A stretch of DNA of 41,519 nucleotides from Chloroflexota bacterium (GTDB lineage: Bacteria > Chloroflexota > Anaerolineae > UBA2200), in assembly GCA_030607875.1 (NCBI GenBank), contig JAUWJD010000033.1, positions 1-41,519 on the forward strand, given 5' to 3'. This document shows, piece by piece, positions 14,187 through 21,582 of this stretch. The position numbers were made by a program, and so were the translations under genes. The notes beneath the pieces are model-generated. The model made no database searches and had not been told where the DNA came from. It saw only the letters and a program-made list of their open reading frames with translations. Within the stretch, counting starts at the first letter, position 1, and every line of letters begins with the position of its first letter.

Positions 14187-15845
14187 CTAGAAGTACGTCG
14201 AAAGCAGCTTGTATAACTGCCGGATCGTCTCTGGGCTGCCGCGCCGCGTCTGCCCACCTGTGGCCCCAGAGATCCTCTCCAAAGTGTTCATATCAGCATC
14301 GCTGCCATAAGCCACACAAAAGATCACGACCGGTACTCCAGATCGGTTCCCCTGCTCCAGCTTGGCAGCGAGATCTCTCAACCGTATGCGGGAGTTGTTC
14401 TCCTTGCCATCGGTCATGACGACGATGGCATTGATACGTTCGCTGTCCTGCCGGCTTTGCAGTCGTTCATAGGCCAGATTAACAGCATCCAGAAGCGCGG
14501 TATCTCCCCCCGCGCTGAGACCCGCAATCGTCAAACGGAGAACGTCACGGTTTGTGGCCAGTTCGGATAGAGGCGTGACCTCTTGGACACCCGACGAAAA
14601 GACGATCAGACCGACGCGTTCCTGTTCCCCCTTGATCAGGCTGAGAAACGTGAGCAAAGCCTCCTGGGCCTGTTCAAGCTTTTCGCCCTGCATGCTGCCG
14701 GATACGTCGGCAACCAGATACACGTTGGTTTTGCGCTTGGTGTATTGCCAGACGTCACGCACAACTTGAATAACCGCAGGGCTGGGGATTTGCAGCGTCG
14801 TCTTGGGCTGTGCCGGATCCACGCCATTCGCTACCTTGATCGGCGATGCAGGCGAATCCAGGGGTATGCTCAAGTCCGTTGGCCGGTAACCGTTGGAGAG
14901 CACCAGCATCTGGGCGTCATTCGACAGCAGAAAGTCGCTGAGGACGCGATAGGCTTGCCGCTGCTCAGTTGTGGAATCAGGCCGCTCCAGGAAAACCAGC
15001 GGGTGATCCTTCCACATCGTACCTTCGACTGGATAGATGGCTACCAGCTTTTCCCTGTTCCGTTCATTGAACTGGATCACCAACTGCTCCTGGACGACAA
15101 AGGCATCCAGGTAGGCAGGTCCCTTCTCCTCCACCTGCTGGATAACCGCCAATTCCCCTTCACCATAGTAACGCACTGTCTTTTCCAGCGCAGCTACGTA
15201 TGCCAGCGTCTCCTCAGCAGTGGCATCCTCCACGGTCAAACCACGGGTCTTGTTCGCTCCCGCGTAGAATGCAGCCAGGGTGGCCAAAAGCCCGCTGGCC
15301 GAAGAGGTGGATGGATGGCTCCACTTGAAATCTGGATTGGTGCGGGCAGCCGCCAGGATGTCCGCCCAGCCAATGGCCTTATCGGGATAGCCCAGAGAGC
15401 TGGCTGTCTCCTGCCACATGGCGATGACCACAGGACTGACGGCAAAACGTATGGTCTCTCCCACGATAAAAGTTTCCGAATCCTGCCAGCCCAGTTCCAG
15501 TTGTGACAGCCAGACGGAGGAATCCGGAGACAAGACCTGGAACTCGCCCGCCAGGGCAGCGTCGATCATGGCCTCAGGCTCCATCTGTGTGGCCACAACG
15601 GTGATGCGCTTGCCTGAAGGAGTGCGTGGCCGCCCTGCGTTAAAGCGCTTGACCAGTTCTTCGAAGAGCGCCTGCTTTTCGGGGGAATAGGCAACTTCCA
15701 GCGTGACCGTGTTCTCGCCGCTGACATCGCGTCGTCCAGCCTGGTAGACCATCCAGCAGGAGACACAGACGGTCAGGATGACCACTGACGCGACCGCCAA
15801 AACGAGCACCCAGCGGCGAGAGCTTTTGTTCACTTTCCGACTCAT
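14187..15845 (-). CDS. Membrane-anchored solute-binding plus VWA domain protein
   Basis: 552 residues from the ATG at 15845 (AGGAGG at 15852-15857). Residues ~11-33 are a signal anchor (WVLVLAVASVVILTVCVSCW). Residues ~45-330 are a type II solute-binding fold (TVTLEVAYSPEKQALFEELV, the NPDFKWSHPSTSSASGLLAT ligand segment). Residues ~370-550 are a von Willebrand A domain with a complete MIDAS start, DVSGSMQG, plus GLSAGGDTALLDAVNLAYER and VVMTDGKEN. Proteins with this domain pair are known from databases as substrate-binding and VWA proteins; their role is unestablished. The product should face outward. It starts 10 bp after the solute-binding gene upstream, and both proteins share the same fold, so they are likely co-translated and may form one complex. 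Confidence 0.88.
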   Translation of the reverse strand: MSRKVNKSSRRWVLVLAVASVVILTVCVSCWMVYQAGRRDVSGENTVTLEVAYSPEKQALFEELVKRFNAGRPRTPSGKRITVVATQMEPEAMIDAALAGEFQVLSPDSSVWLSQLELGWQDSETFIVGETIRFAVSPVVIAMWQETASSLGYPDKAIGWADILAAARTNPDFKWSHPSTSSASGLLATLAAFYAGANKTRGLTVEDATAEETLAYVAALEKTVRYYGEGELAVIQQVEEKGPAYLDAFVVQEQLVIQFNERNREKLVAIYPVEGTMWKDHPLVFLERPDSTTEQRQAYRVLSDFLLSNDAQMLVLSNGYRPTDLSIPLDSPASPIKVANGVDPAQPKTTLQIPSPAVIQVVRDVWQYTKRKTNVYLVADVSGSMQGEKLEQAQEALLTFLSLIKGEQERVGLIVFSSGVQEVTPLSELATNRDVLRLTIAGLSAGGDTALLDAVNLAYERLQSRQDSERINAIVVMTDGKENNSRIRLRDLAAKLEQGNRSGVPVVIFCVAYGSDADMNTLERISGATGGQTRRGSPETIRQLYKLLSTYF

Positions 15846-15855
15846 CGCCATCCTC

Positions 15856-17040
15856 CTATCGCTCGGCCACGTTCAGGTCAAACCAGCGCAACAGGGCCAG
15901 CAGCACGTCACGGTCCGGAGAGCGCATCATGGTAGTGCGTGGTACTACGGTCATCGCTCCTTGATCCTGCCATTTGACAAACAGACTATCTGGCTCCGTG
16001 ACCGATACTTCAGGGTTCGCCGGCCGCAGTCCCATTTGAACTGCTCGCTCCTGAATCTCCGGCGTCAGCAGGTATTTCTCAAACTCCAGAGCGGCGTTCT
16101 TCTCTAAAGCAGTGGTTTCGTCACCCATCCAGATGGTAAACGGGAAGTCAAACCAGGTCACATATTCGGGGTAGACAATGACCAGAGGATCTTGCCAACG
16201 GGTCTGAATGCCGGCCATATTGACCAGCAGATCGCTCTCCAGCAGTTGTCCGCCATCACCCATCGAGTAGCCAAAGAGCGCCAGGTTCTCCACAGAATAG
16301 GCACCCAGGCTGCTAAAGTCAGTTACTGCACCCATCAACTCCTGGAGCCACTTCTGAAACTCGGGATTGGTGACATCGGCCACACCAATGTCCGTCTTGC
16401 CGTAGTACTCACCCGCCGCCGCGATCATAGCTGCCAAGCCACCCACGTTCTTTCTGGGGTTGGGCACAACGAGCTTGAAATAGCCCCAATCAGCAGAGCC
16501 GCCCAATTCCGGCCAGCCACCTTTGGCAGTGGAGGCATCGTGAATGACGCGCCAGTTGATTTCACCATACTTGGCGCGCAGGACTTGCTCCCGGCTGGAA
16601 TAGATGCCCCAGGAGAAGAGCGAAATGGCGATGGGACGGGCGCGGTACTCGCCGCCAGTCAGGAAGATATCTCGCCCTCGCTTCTCTTTGTACGTGGCAT
16701 TCACCAGCTCCACTAGATAGCGGCTATCCGGAATCCAAACTGTGGGAATCGGATCCAGCTCTTCGCGTTCCCAACGGCCCATGGCGGTCAAGCCATCCAT
16801 CGGCTCTACCGTCACCTTGATGGGATGCCCTTCCAGCTTGTGCTTCTCCGCGTTGAACTTCCTGGCCGCTTCTCGCACAAAGGGCTCTACCGGCAGCGCG
16901 CAGACAATACGCACTTCTAGCGTTTCCGATTGCTCGATCAGAGGTTTCACGCCACCTGCGCGTTGCACAAGCAGCGAGGCTGCTACAATGGCCACAGCCA
17001 CCAGCATAGTGATCAGAAACACCCAACGCGTTCTATTCAT
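15856..17040 (-). CDS. Membrane-anchored extracellular solute-binding protein
   Basis: 394 residues with an uncleaved-looking N-terminal anchor (VFLITMLVAVAIVAASLLVQ, residues 7-26) and no lipobox. The body resembles type II solute-binding proteins: VRIVCALPVEPFVREAARKF, PTVWIPDSRYLVELV, and VWIPDS-like ligand loops. The last helices (NAALEFEKYLLTPEIQERAV) are family-typical. No ABC permease or ATPase follows. The next gene, 10 bp downstream, fuses a related fold to a VWA domain. PspA is upstream. The pair may sense or scaffold at the outer face of the membrane rather than import a solute. Confidence 0.85.
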   Translation of the reverse strand: MNRTRWVFLITMLVAVAIVAASLLVQRAGGVKPLIEQSETLEVRIVCALPVEPFVREAARKFNAEKHKLEGHPIKVTVEPMDGLTAMGRWEREELDPIPTVWIPDSRYLVELVNATYKEKRGRDIFLTGGEYRARPIAISLFSWGIYSSREQVLRAKYGEINWRVIHDASTAKGGWPELGGSADWGYFKLVVPNPRKNVGGLAAMIAAAGEYYGKTDIGVADVTNPEFQKWLQELMGAVTDFSSLGAYSVENLALFGYSMGDGGQLLESDLLVNMAGIQTRWQDPLVIVYPEYVTWFDFPFTIWMGDETTALEKNAALEFEKYLLTPEIQERAVQMGLRPANPEVSVTEPDSLFVKWQDQGAMTVVPRTTMMRSPDRDVLLALLRWFDLNVAER

Positions 17041-17056
17041 ATATCCATCTCCAAAA

Positions 17057-17140
17057 GCTCCAATCCCGTCAAGCGGGATGAACTATCCCGTCAAGCCATC
17101 GCCTGGGGCGAGACCTCCGGCGGACTGAACTATCCTCCTG
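17057..17140 (+). repeat. Mosaic intergenic repeat, short copy 3
   Basis: Between PspA and the solute-binding gene. CAATCCCGTCAAGCGGGATG, then CCCGTCAAGCCATCGCCTGG and GCGAGACCTCCGGCGG match the core of the copies at 11.6 and 41.2 kb (CAATCCC(A/G)TC(A/G)AGCC, ...TTCGGCGG). The rest of this 290-bp gap (17141-17295) shows nothing else I can name. The repeat sits inside what may be one transcription unit. Confidence 0.6.
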
Positions 17141-17295
17141 CAAAGCCCCTCCGCTTTGAGTCGCCAAAAAACCCGATGACCAAAGACCGTGGACCCAACT
17201 CGCGGGGCACATCCTCCAGCCGCTCAATTGTTGCTGGCAATGCGTTGCTGCACTGGACTCTGCCACCGCAGCAGTGCGTGAGCCAGCAGCAAAGA

Positions 17296-17323
17296 GGAGC
17301 AGAGCCCGCGTAGGCCCTGCTCC
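17296..17323 (-). terminator. Possible weak terminator after pspA
   Basis: Minus strand stem GGAGCAGGGC (17323-17314) pairs with GCTCTGCTCC (17305-17296) with one G-U pair, followed by TCTTTG. It sits 9 bp after the pspA stop. A weak U-run suggests partial termination, allowing some read-through into the SBP genes. Confidence 0.4.
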
Positions 17324-17331
17324 CATCTTGC

Positions 17332-18006
17332 CTATTTCAACCCCAGCCGGGCCTTTCGCGCGGCAAGCTGGCGGTCAATAGTATCTTTCTCCAGAGCTTC
17401 GGCCATCTGAGTGTCCAGGCGCTTGGCGTCAATCTCACCCTGCGCAGTCGCCTTGTCCAGGCGACGCTGAATCTCCTCGCGGATTTCGGTGATCCCCGCC
17501 TCTGAGACGGTGATGCCCCCCACGCCTTCGACGACCTTGTGCGTCAGCTCCTTGCTCTTGGCCAGATCAAGCATGGCCTGCAGTTCGGTCCGCTCCCGCT
17601 TGGCTTCCGTCAGCTTGGCTTCCAGTTTGAGCTTGGCAGACAGGAGCTTCTTGTATTCGGACTCCTGGTACTTGTACTGCTCGCCATAGGTGTCCGCAAG
17701 CCGCTTGACGGTGTTGTAGCGGTACTGCGCAGCCGCTGCAAGCTCATCCTTGCCCTGGCTCAGGAACAGGTCAATGTTGCGATCCACTTCCTCAGACTGT
17801 TCCTCGAACTGCCGGTACTTGCGCTTGAGCGTCTTGGCCTCGCCGCCAACGGTAGCTGCCGCATCCTCAAGAGCTTCGAGGTTGTCGTCGACCTTGCGGA
17901 TATACTCATCCACAACGGCCATACTGTTGGCCCTCAGCGCCTGGCTGATGAGGTAATTCAGGTTAGCCGAAATCAGTGTCCGTACTCTGTCCAGTATTGA
18001 TGGCAT
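17332..18006 (-). CDS. pspA: PspA/IM30-family membrane-remodelling protein
   Basis: 224 residues, nearly all helical, matching the ESCRT-III-like PspA/Vipp1 family that coats and repairs the inner face of the cytoplasmic membrane under stress. It begins SILDRVRTLISANLNYLISQ (amphipathic membrane-binding helix), followed by the family region ALEDAAATVGGEAKTLKRKY and a long coiled coil (EYKKLLSAKLKLEAKLTEAK). The usual 'NYLIDKAEDP' hinge is replaced by NYLISQALRANSMAVVDEYI, so this is a divergent subgroup. The site GGAGGAGGG lies 5 nt before the ATG. It is the cytosolic member of the series with the SBP, VWA and coiled-coil genes. Confidence 0.9.
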   Translation of the reverse strand: MPSILDRVRTLISANLNYLISQALRANSMAVVDEYIRKVDDNLEALEDAAATVGGEAKTLKRKYRQFEEQSEEVDRNIDLFLSQGKDELAAAAQYRYNTVKRLADTYGEQYKYQESEYKKLLSAKLKLEAKLTEAKRERTELQAMLDLAKSKELTHKVVEGVGGITVSEAGITEIREEIQRRLDKATAQGEIDAKRLDTQMAEALEKDTIDRQLAARKARLGLK

Positions 18007-18077
18007 TCTTACCCTCCTCCTTAAGTGATTCGACCCTCGGCACTGCAGCCGAGAGACAATACTGCCGCAATCTCCCT

Positions 18078-18257
18078 CTAGTTTATAAGGTTTCCCTTGC
18101 GATGGGATATCCCTAGTACCTTCCTACAGCTCGGGCAAAGGTACACATAGCGTTTCCCGAACCTTCCTCTTAACCTGCGCACCCAGATGGTCTGCAGACC
18201 AGCAGAGCAATGAGGGCAGACAGGAGTGACATCCTGCTTTTCCTCTATGTTCATCAC
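18078..18257 (-). CDS. Small zinc-ribbon protein upstream of pspA
   Basis: A 58-59-residue protein. Two CxxC pairs, CPHC and CPSC, spaced by 25 residues (VWVRRLRGRFGKRYVYL-type linker rich in Arg) form a treble-clef or zinc-ribbon fold. The basic linker suggests nucleic-acid or phospholipid contact. A GTG at 18257 is 9 nt from AGGAGG (18267-18272); an ATG at 18254 is 12 nt away, so GTG fits better. It lies 71 bp upstream of pspA and follows a promoter at 18306-18334. The family is not recognised; a transcription regulator or adapter for PspA is possible but unproven. Confidence 0.75.
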   Translation of the reverse strand: MMNIEEKQDVTPVCPHCSAGLQTIWVRRLRGRFGKRYVYLCPSCRKVLGISHRKGNLIN

Positions 18258-18305
18258 CGATTTCCACCTCCTATCGACAAGCCACGTCTTGCTTGTTTCA
18301 CTGGC

Positions 18306-18334
18306 ATTCTACCGTGACGCAACTCGTTTTGCAT
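18306..18334 (-). promoter_or_regulatory. Promoter of the zinc-ribbon/pspA series
   Basis: Minus strand TAGAAT (18311-18306) with ATGCAA 17 bp upstream (18334-18329; weak -35). A poor -35 with a good -10 suits an activated promoter. An inverted repeat ACAAGC/GCTTGT (18277-18282 and 18291-18296) lies in the short leader. Confidence 0.45.
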
Positions 18335-18380
18335 GACGCTCAGCCGACAGGAAGCTGACATCGGGAAAGGGCATTGCGCT

Positions 18381-19748
18381 CTAGTCAGGGCTCACCAGTT
18401 TGTAACCTCTACCCCGGATGGTGATCAGGTACTTGGGCTCCTCCGGCTCGGGCTCGAGCTTTTGACGCAGGCGGCTCACCAGCTTCTCAATGCGCGCGTC
18501 ATCTACCTCGTCAATATAGCTCTCCCCCCAGACCGATTCCACAATCTTGTACTTGTCACAGATCTTGTCAAGGCTGCCATACAGCAACAGCAGCAGTTTG
18601 TATTCCAGCTCGGTGAGTACCGGGACAAGCTCACCATCTACCCAGACGTCACCCGCTTCCACGTCAACACGCACACCCTGCGGCCTACGACGGCGCACCA
18701 ATTGCTGCCGCCGCACAAAGCCGGCAAACAGGTCGCCAAACACTTGCCTGCCCGCCGCGCTGGCGCGGACGATGCCCTTCTCGATCAGCGTGTCCAACTC
18801 AAACGTGACATCCCGGCCACTGAGCAAGTGGATCAACGTCTCCTGTTCCGGCCTGCTCAGATCATTCCACAACTTGGCACACTCCAGACGGACGTTGGCA
18901 TCGTCGGCAACATGATCGCGCACACGTTCGGAATTCACAGCGCCCGAGCGCCAACTGGCTTCTTCCTTCGCCTTGCCCAGGGCACGACAGGTCGCCTGCA
19001 ACAGAGCCGGATGCCCATCCGCACAGTCGAGCACGAAATCAACATCGTTCTCCGTGAGTTCCGCGTTCGATTGCGCAGCGCACCTCTGCACCAGAGCGTG
19101 GGCGTCCACCCGGCTGAGCGGAAGGAGATAGCGCGTGTGGACCGCGAACAGCTCGCAGAACTCACCGACTTCTCGCTCACGGCGAATCTCTGAGAGCCGG
19201 TGTCCTGTTGCCGTCACGTAGCACAGGCGAGACCAATGCCTGTCTTTCATGGCCCGCAGGCGAACAAAGACGCGAGGATCGAGTGCGGCGAGAACCTCAT
19301 CGAATTCGTCGAACAGCAGCACCAGCAGGCCCGACCGCTGGTCTTGAAGAGCTGCCAGGCTGTCCTCGAAAGCCAAAGGCACCAGGAATAGGCTGCTGGG
19401 CGCAATGACCGTCTGGTAGGCTTGCCGGATAGCGGCTTGGAGTTCGGCATCGGCTTGCTTCGTCTCAAGCACTTCCAGCAGATTGCGCAGAATGACCTCG
19501 TAGAAACCTTGCTCGGTCATCTGCGAGGTGAGGTTAAAGTCGATGTAGACAAATGTGTAGTTGTCGGCTGCTGAGCCGAGATGTTCCTTGTACACTACAG
19601 GCAAGGAACGCAACAGTGTGGATTTGCCAATGTTGCTTATCCCTACGACAGAGCAACAGTCGGCATTGGCCACGCAGGCCATCACGTAGGAAACATCGTC
19701 GCCTCTGTTTATCATCTCCAGTTCCTTGGAAGAGCCTCTCTTTTTCAT
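18381..19748 (-). CDS. STAND-type AAA ATPase fused to an OmpR-like winged-helix DNA-binding domain
   Basis: 455 residues from the ATG at 19748; the longer frame runs into a decayed gene and has no homology. Walker A is GISNIGKST (Gly36-Lys42-Ser43) and Walker B is LLVLLFDEFDE (Asp147-Glu148), followed by ATGHR (sensor 1) and DGHPALLQ, a STAND/AAA_35-type sensor 2. Residues ~360-455 form a trans_reg_C winged helix: VLTELEYKLLLLLYGSLDKI and KLVSRLRQKLEPEPEEPKYL, then IRGRGYKL. Other response regulators have a receiver domain before this wHTH; here an ATPase takes its place. It is directly upstream of the zinc-ribbon and pspA genes on the same strand and is a likely regulator of that series. Confidence 0.87.
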   Translation of the reverse strand: MKKRGSSKELEMINRGDDVSYVMACVANADCCSVVGISNIGKSTLLRSLPVVYKEHLGSAADNYTFVYIDFNLTSQMTEQGFYEVILRNLLEVLETKQADAELQAAIRQAYQTVIAPSSLFLVPLAFEDSLAALQDQRSGLLVLLFDEFDEVLAALDPRVFVRLRAMKDRHWSRLCYVTATGHRLSEIRREREVGEFCELFAVHTRYLLPLSRVDAHALVQRCAAQSNAELTENDVDFVLDCADGHPALLQATCRALGKAKEEASWRSGAVNSERVRDHVADDANVRLECAKLWNDLSRPEQETLIHLLSGRDVTFELDTLIEKGIVRASAAGRQVFGDLFAGFVRRQQLVRRRRPQGVRVDVEAGDVWVDGELVPVLTELEYKLLLLLYGSLDKICDKYKIVESVWGESYIDEVDDARIEKLVSRLRQKLEPEPEEPKYLITIRGRGYKLVSPD

Positions 19749-19779
19749 CTCACTTCCCACCTGTAATATGTAAGCTGCC

Positions 19780-20062
19780 TCAAGACGCAGCAGCCAACGG
19801 CTTGGTGTCCTGAACTGGCCAGGCCACCGGCAGAGCAAGCCACGCCGGAATGCTGGCGAGGACGAACAATGGCCCGATCCGTCCCAACGGCCCGTACAGC
19901 GCCAGAGCCAGCGCCGGTGCAGCAAAGAGCACCCAATCTATGGTCGCGTCAAACGCTCCCAGCACTGTGGCGCACTGCTTCGCTGGCGTGATATCAGCCA
20001 TCATCACTGAACTCATCAAGAAGGTCATACTGCTGCCTAACGCAATCCAATAGATAGACACA
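19780..20062 (-). pseudogene. C-terminal remnant of an MFS transporter
   Basis: About 90 codons encode three hydrophobic segments typical of the last helices of a major facilitator: SVSIYWIALGSSMTFLMSSV, then GAFDATIDWVLFAAPALALA and GRIGPLFVLASIPAWLALPV. There is no start codon with family sequence; the frame simply begins where the TPR gene ends. The rest of the transporter is missing. It is not an obvious copy of the MFS gene at 31885-33111. Confidence 0.65.
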
Positions 20063-21496
20063 CTAATCCCCAGAGGGCAACTGCCCCGCAATCCGGTTCC
20101 AGGCCGAATACAGCCTCCGGCGCACTGCGCCGGCTCGCTCGAAGAGATTCGCAGGGACAGAAACACGGGCTGAGGCCTCCACCCGCGTCATCTTCCCCAG
20201 GGTACTCCAACTATTGCACTGGAAACAGCGTGCCTGTTCCTCGCCGGTAACGTACCCGCATGCCCGGCAGCGGTACACCGTCTCTCGGGCGCGCGCCGCA
20301 CTCAACCCGGCACGGTAGGTCATGCCAGCCTTGACATTGTGCCCAACACCGGTGTATAGGTCACCCAACTGCTCCTGCGCCTCCAGCGACTCTGGCGTCA
20401 ACCGTACTGCCTGTTCCAGCAGAGCGACACTTTCCTCCTCTTCCCCCGACCGGCGCAGCAGTCTGGACAGCAGGAAATGGTACCTGCCATCTTGAGGGTG
20501 GCGGGCCAGGCAATCACGAAGCAACTGGATGGCAGGCCAGAGATGCACATCGGCCCCAGCCACGGCCAGCACCCTCTCCGCCAGGGCCTCAGAATAGCCT
20601 ATCCAAAGCCCGCGACACCACGTCTCCATTGCGGTGTGGGACTGTTGCTGAAGGTGGTAAAGATCGCCGAGGACCGTATGAAGAGAAACGCGAGACAGAT
20701 CAAACTGCAGCGCTAGTTCGTAGTCATCTACAGCTTCCGCATAGCGAGACATGCGGAAATGATCCTCACCATGGCGAGCGAATAGCTCTACCAGCTTCTG
20801 TGTCTTCTCACCTGCCTTGATAATGCGCAATTGCTCCAGCGCCTCGGTCTCCATCTTGGCCCGGCGGTAAATGGCGTACAGATAATAATGCGTGTCCAGA
20901 TTGGCGGGATCCAACTCCAGAGCTCGCTGAAACTGGAAAATCGCCGCACCAGTCTCGCCCAGGCGAAAGTGCATCATGCCCAGACGCAGCGTCGCCGGCA
21001 GGTTGGTCGCATCCAGGTGCACAGCTTGCTCGTAATGCTGCTGGGCTTTGCTCCAGGCACCTTGCTCTTCGTCAAGCCAGCCCAGATGCAAATGAGCCAG
21101 TACGTGCAGAGGCTTTAACTCCATCTTGCGATCCCAGAAGAGCGCCTCGGAGAGCTTGTTACGTGCCAGCCCATAGTCTCCTTGGTCAAAAGCGTCCAGC
21201 CCCTCCCGGAAGCTCGCCTCTGCATGTCGCAGTCGCAGAGTCAGCAGATCGGAGACAGCACCGGCCAACTTGCCAGTGAGACCTGAACGATCCAGTGCTT
21301 CCCCCGAAGTGGAACCTCCGAACGCTTGGCGCATCCTCTGACCCACGTTCTGGCTGCCTTTGAGGAACCGCCCCGGAGCACGCCCAAGCCCAGCTAACAA
21401 GTTGCGCAGGGGCATGAAGACAATCCCGGCGACAAAGCCGAGAAAAAACACACCCAGCAAGATGAGGACGTCCCCTAGCAAACCCGCGTCCCTCAC
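20063..21496 (-). CDS. LapB/YciM-like TPR protein with rubredoxin-type zinc ribbon
   Basis: 477 residues from a GTG at 21496 with GGAGG 7 nt upstream. Layout: one N-terminal membrane segment (VLILLGVFFLGFVAGIVFMP, ~10-29), about eight TPR repeats (for example AQQHYEQAVHLDATNLPATL, FQRALELDPANLDTHYYLYA), and a C-terminal zinc ribbon YRCRACGYVTGEEQARCFQC. This order (TM, TPRs, rubredoxin-like metal site) is that of LapB/YciM, which in Gram-negative bacteria links LpxC turnover by FtsH to LPS assembly. In a Chloroflexota-like genome, which would be expected to lack LPS, it probably controls another membrane protease or envelope enzyme. The ribosome site and architecture are clear; function by homology is moderate. 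recJ lies upstream. Confidence 0.85.
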   Translation of the reverse strand: MRDAGLLGDVLILLGVFFLGFVAGIVFMPLRNLLAGLGRAPGRFLKGSQNVGQRMRQAFGGSTSGEALDRSGLTGKLAGAVSDLLTLRLRHAEASFREGLDAFDQGDYGLARNKLSEALFWDRKMELKPLHVLAHLHLGWLDEEQGAWSKAQQHYEQAVHLDATNLPATLRLGMMHFRLGETGAAIFQFQRALELDPANLDTHYYLYAIYRRAKMETEALEQLRIIKAGEKTQKLVELFARHGEDHFRMSRYAEAVDDYELALQFDLSRVSLHTVLGDLYHLQQQSHTAMETWCRGLWIGYSEALAERVLAVAGADVHLWPAIQLLRDCLARHPQDGRYHFLLSRLLRRSGEEEESVALLEQAVRLTPESLEAQEQLGDLYTGVGHNVKAGMTYRAGLSAARARETVYRCRACGYVTGEEQARCFQCNSWSTLGKMTRVEASARVSVPANLFERAGAVRRRLYSAWNRIAGQLPSGD

Positions 21497-21582
21497 AGCG
21501 GAACCTCCGTCTCACTCATCACACTTTCCACTTTCTCCTCACAGCAGACAACGTGCAGCCTTTGCCGCTGGCCGGAAAGCGA

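Noticed and set aside
14583..15506. Plus-strand open frame of 307 codons
   Set aside because: Antisense to the SBP-VWA gene, which has clear domains and ribosome site.
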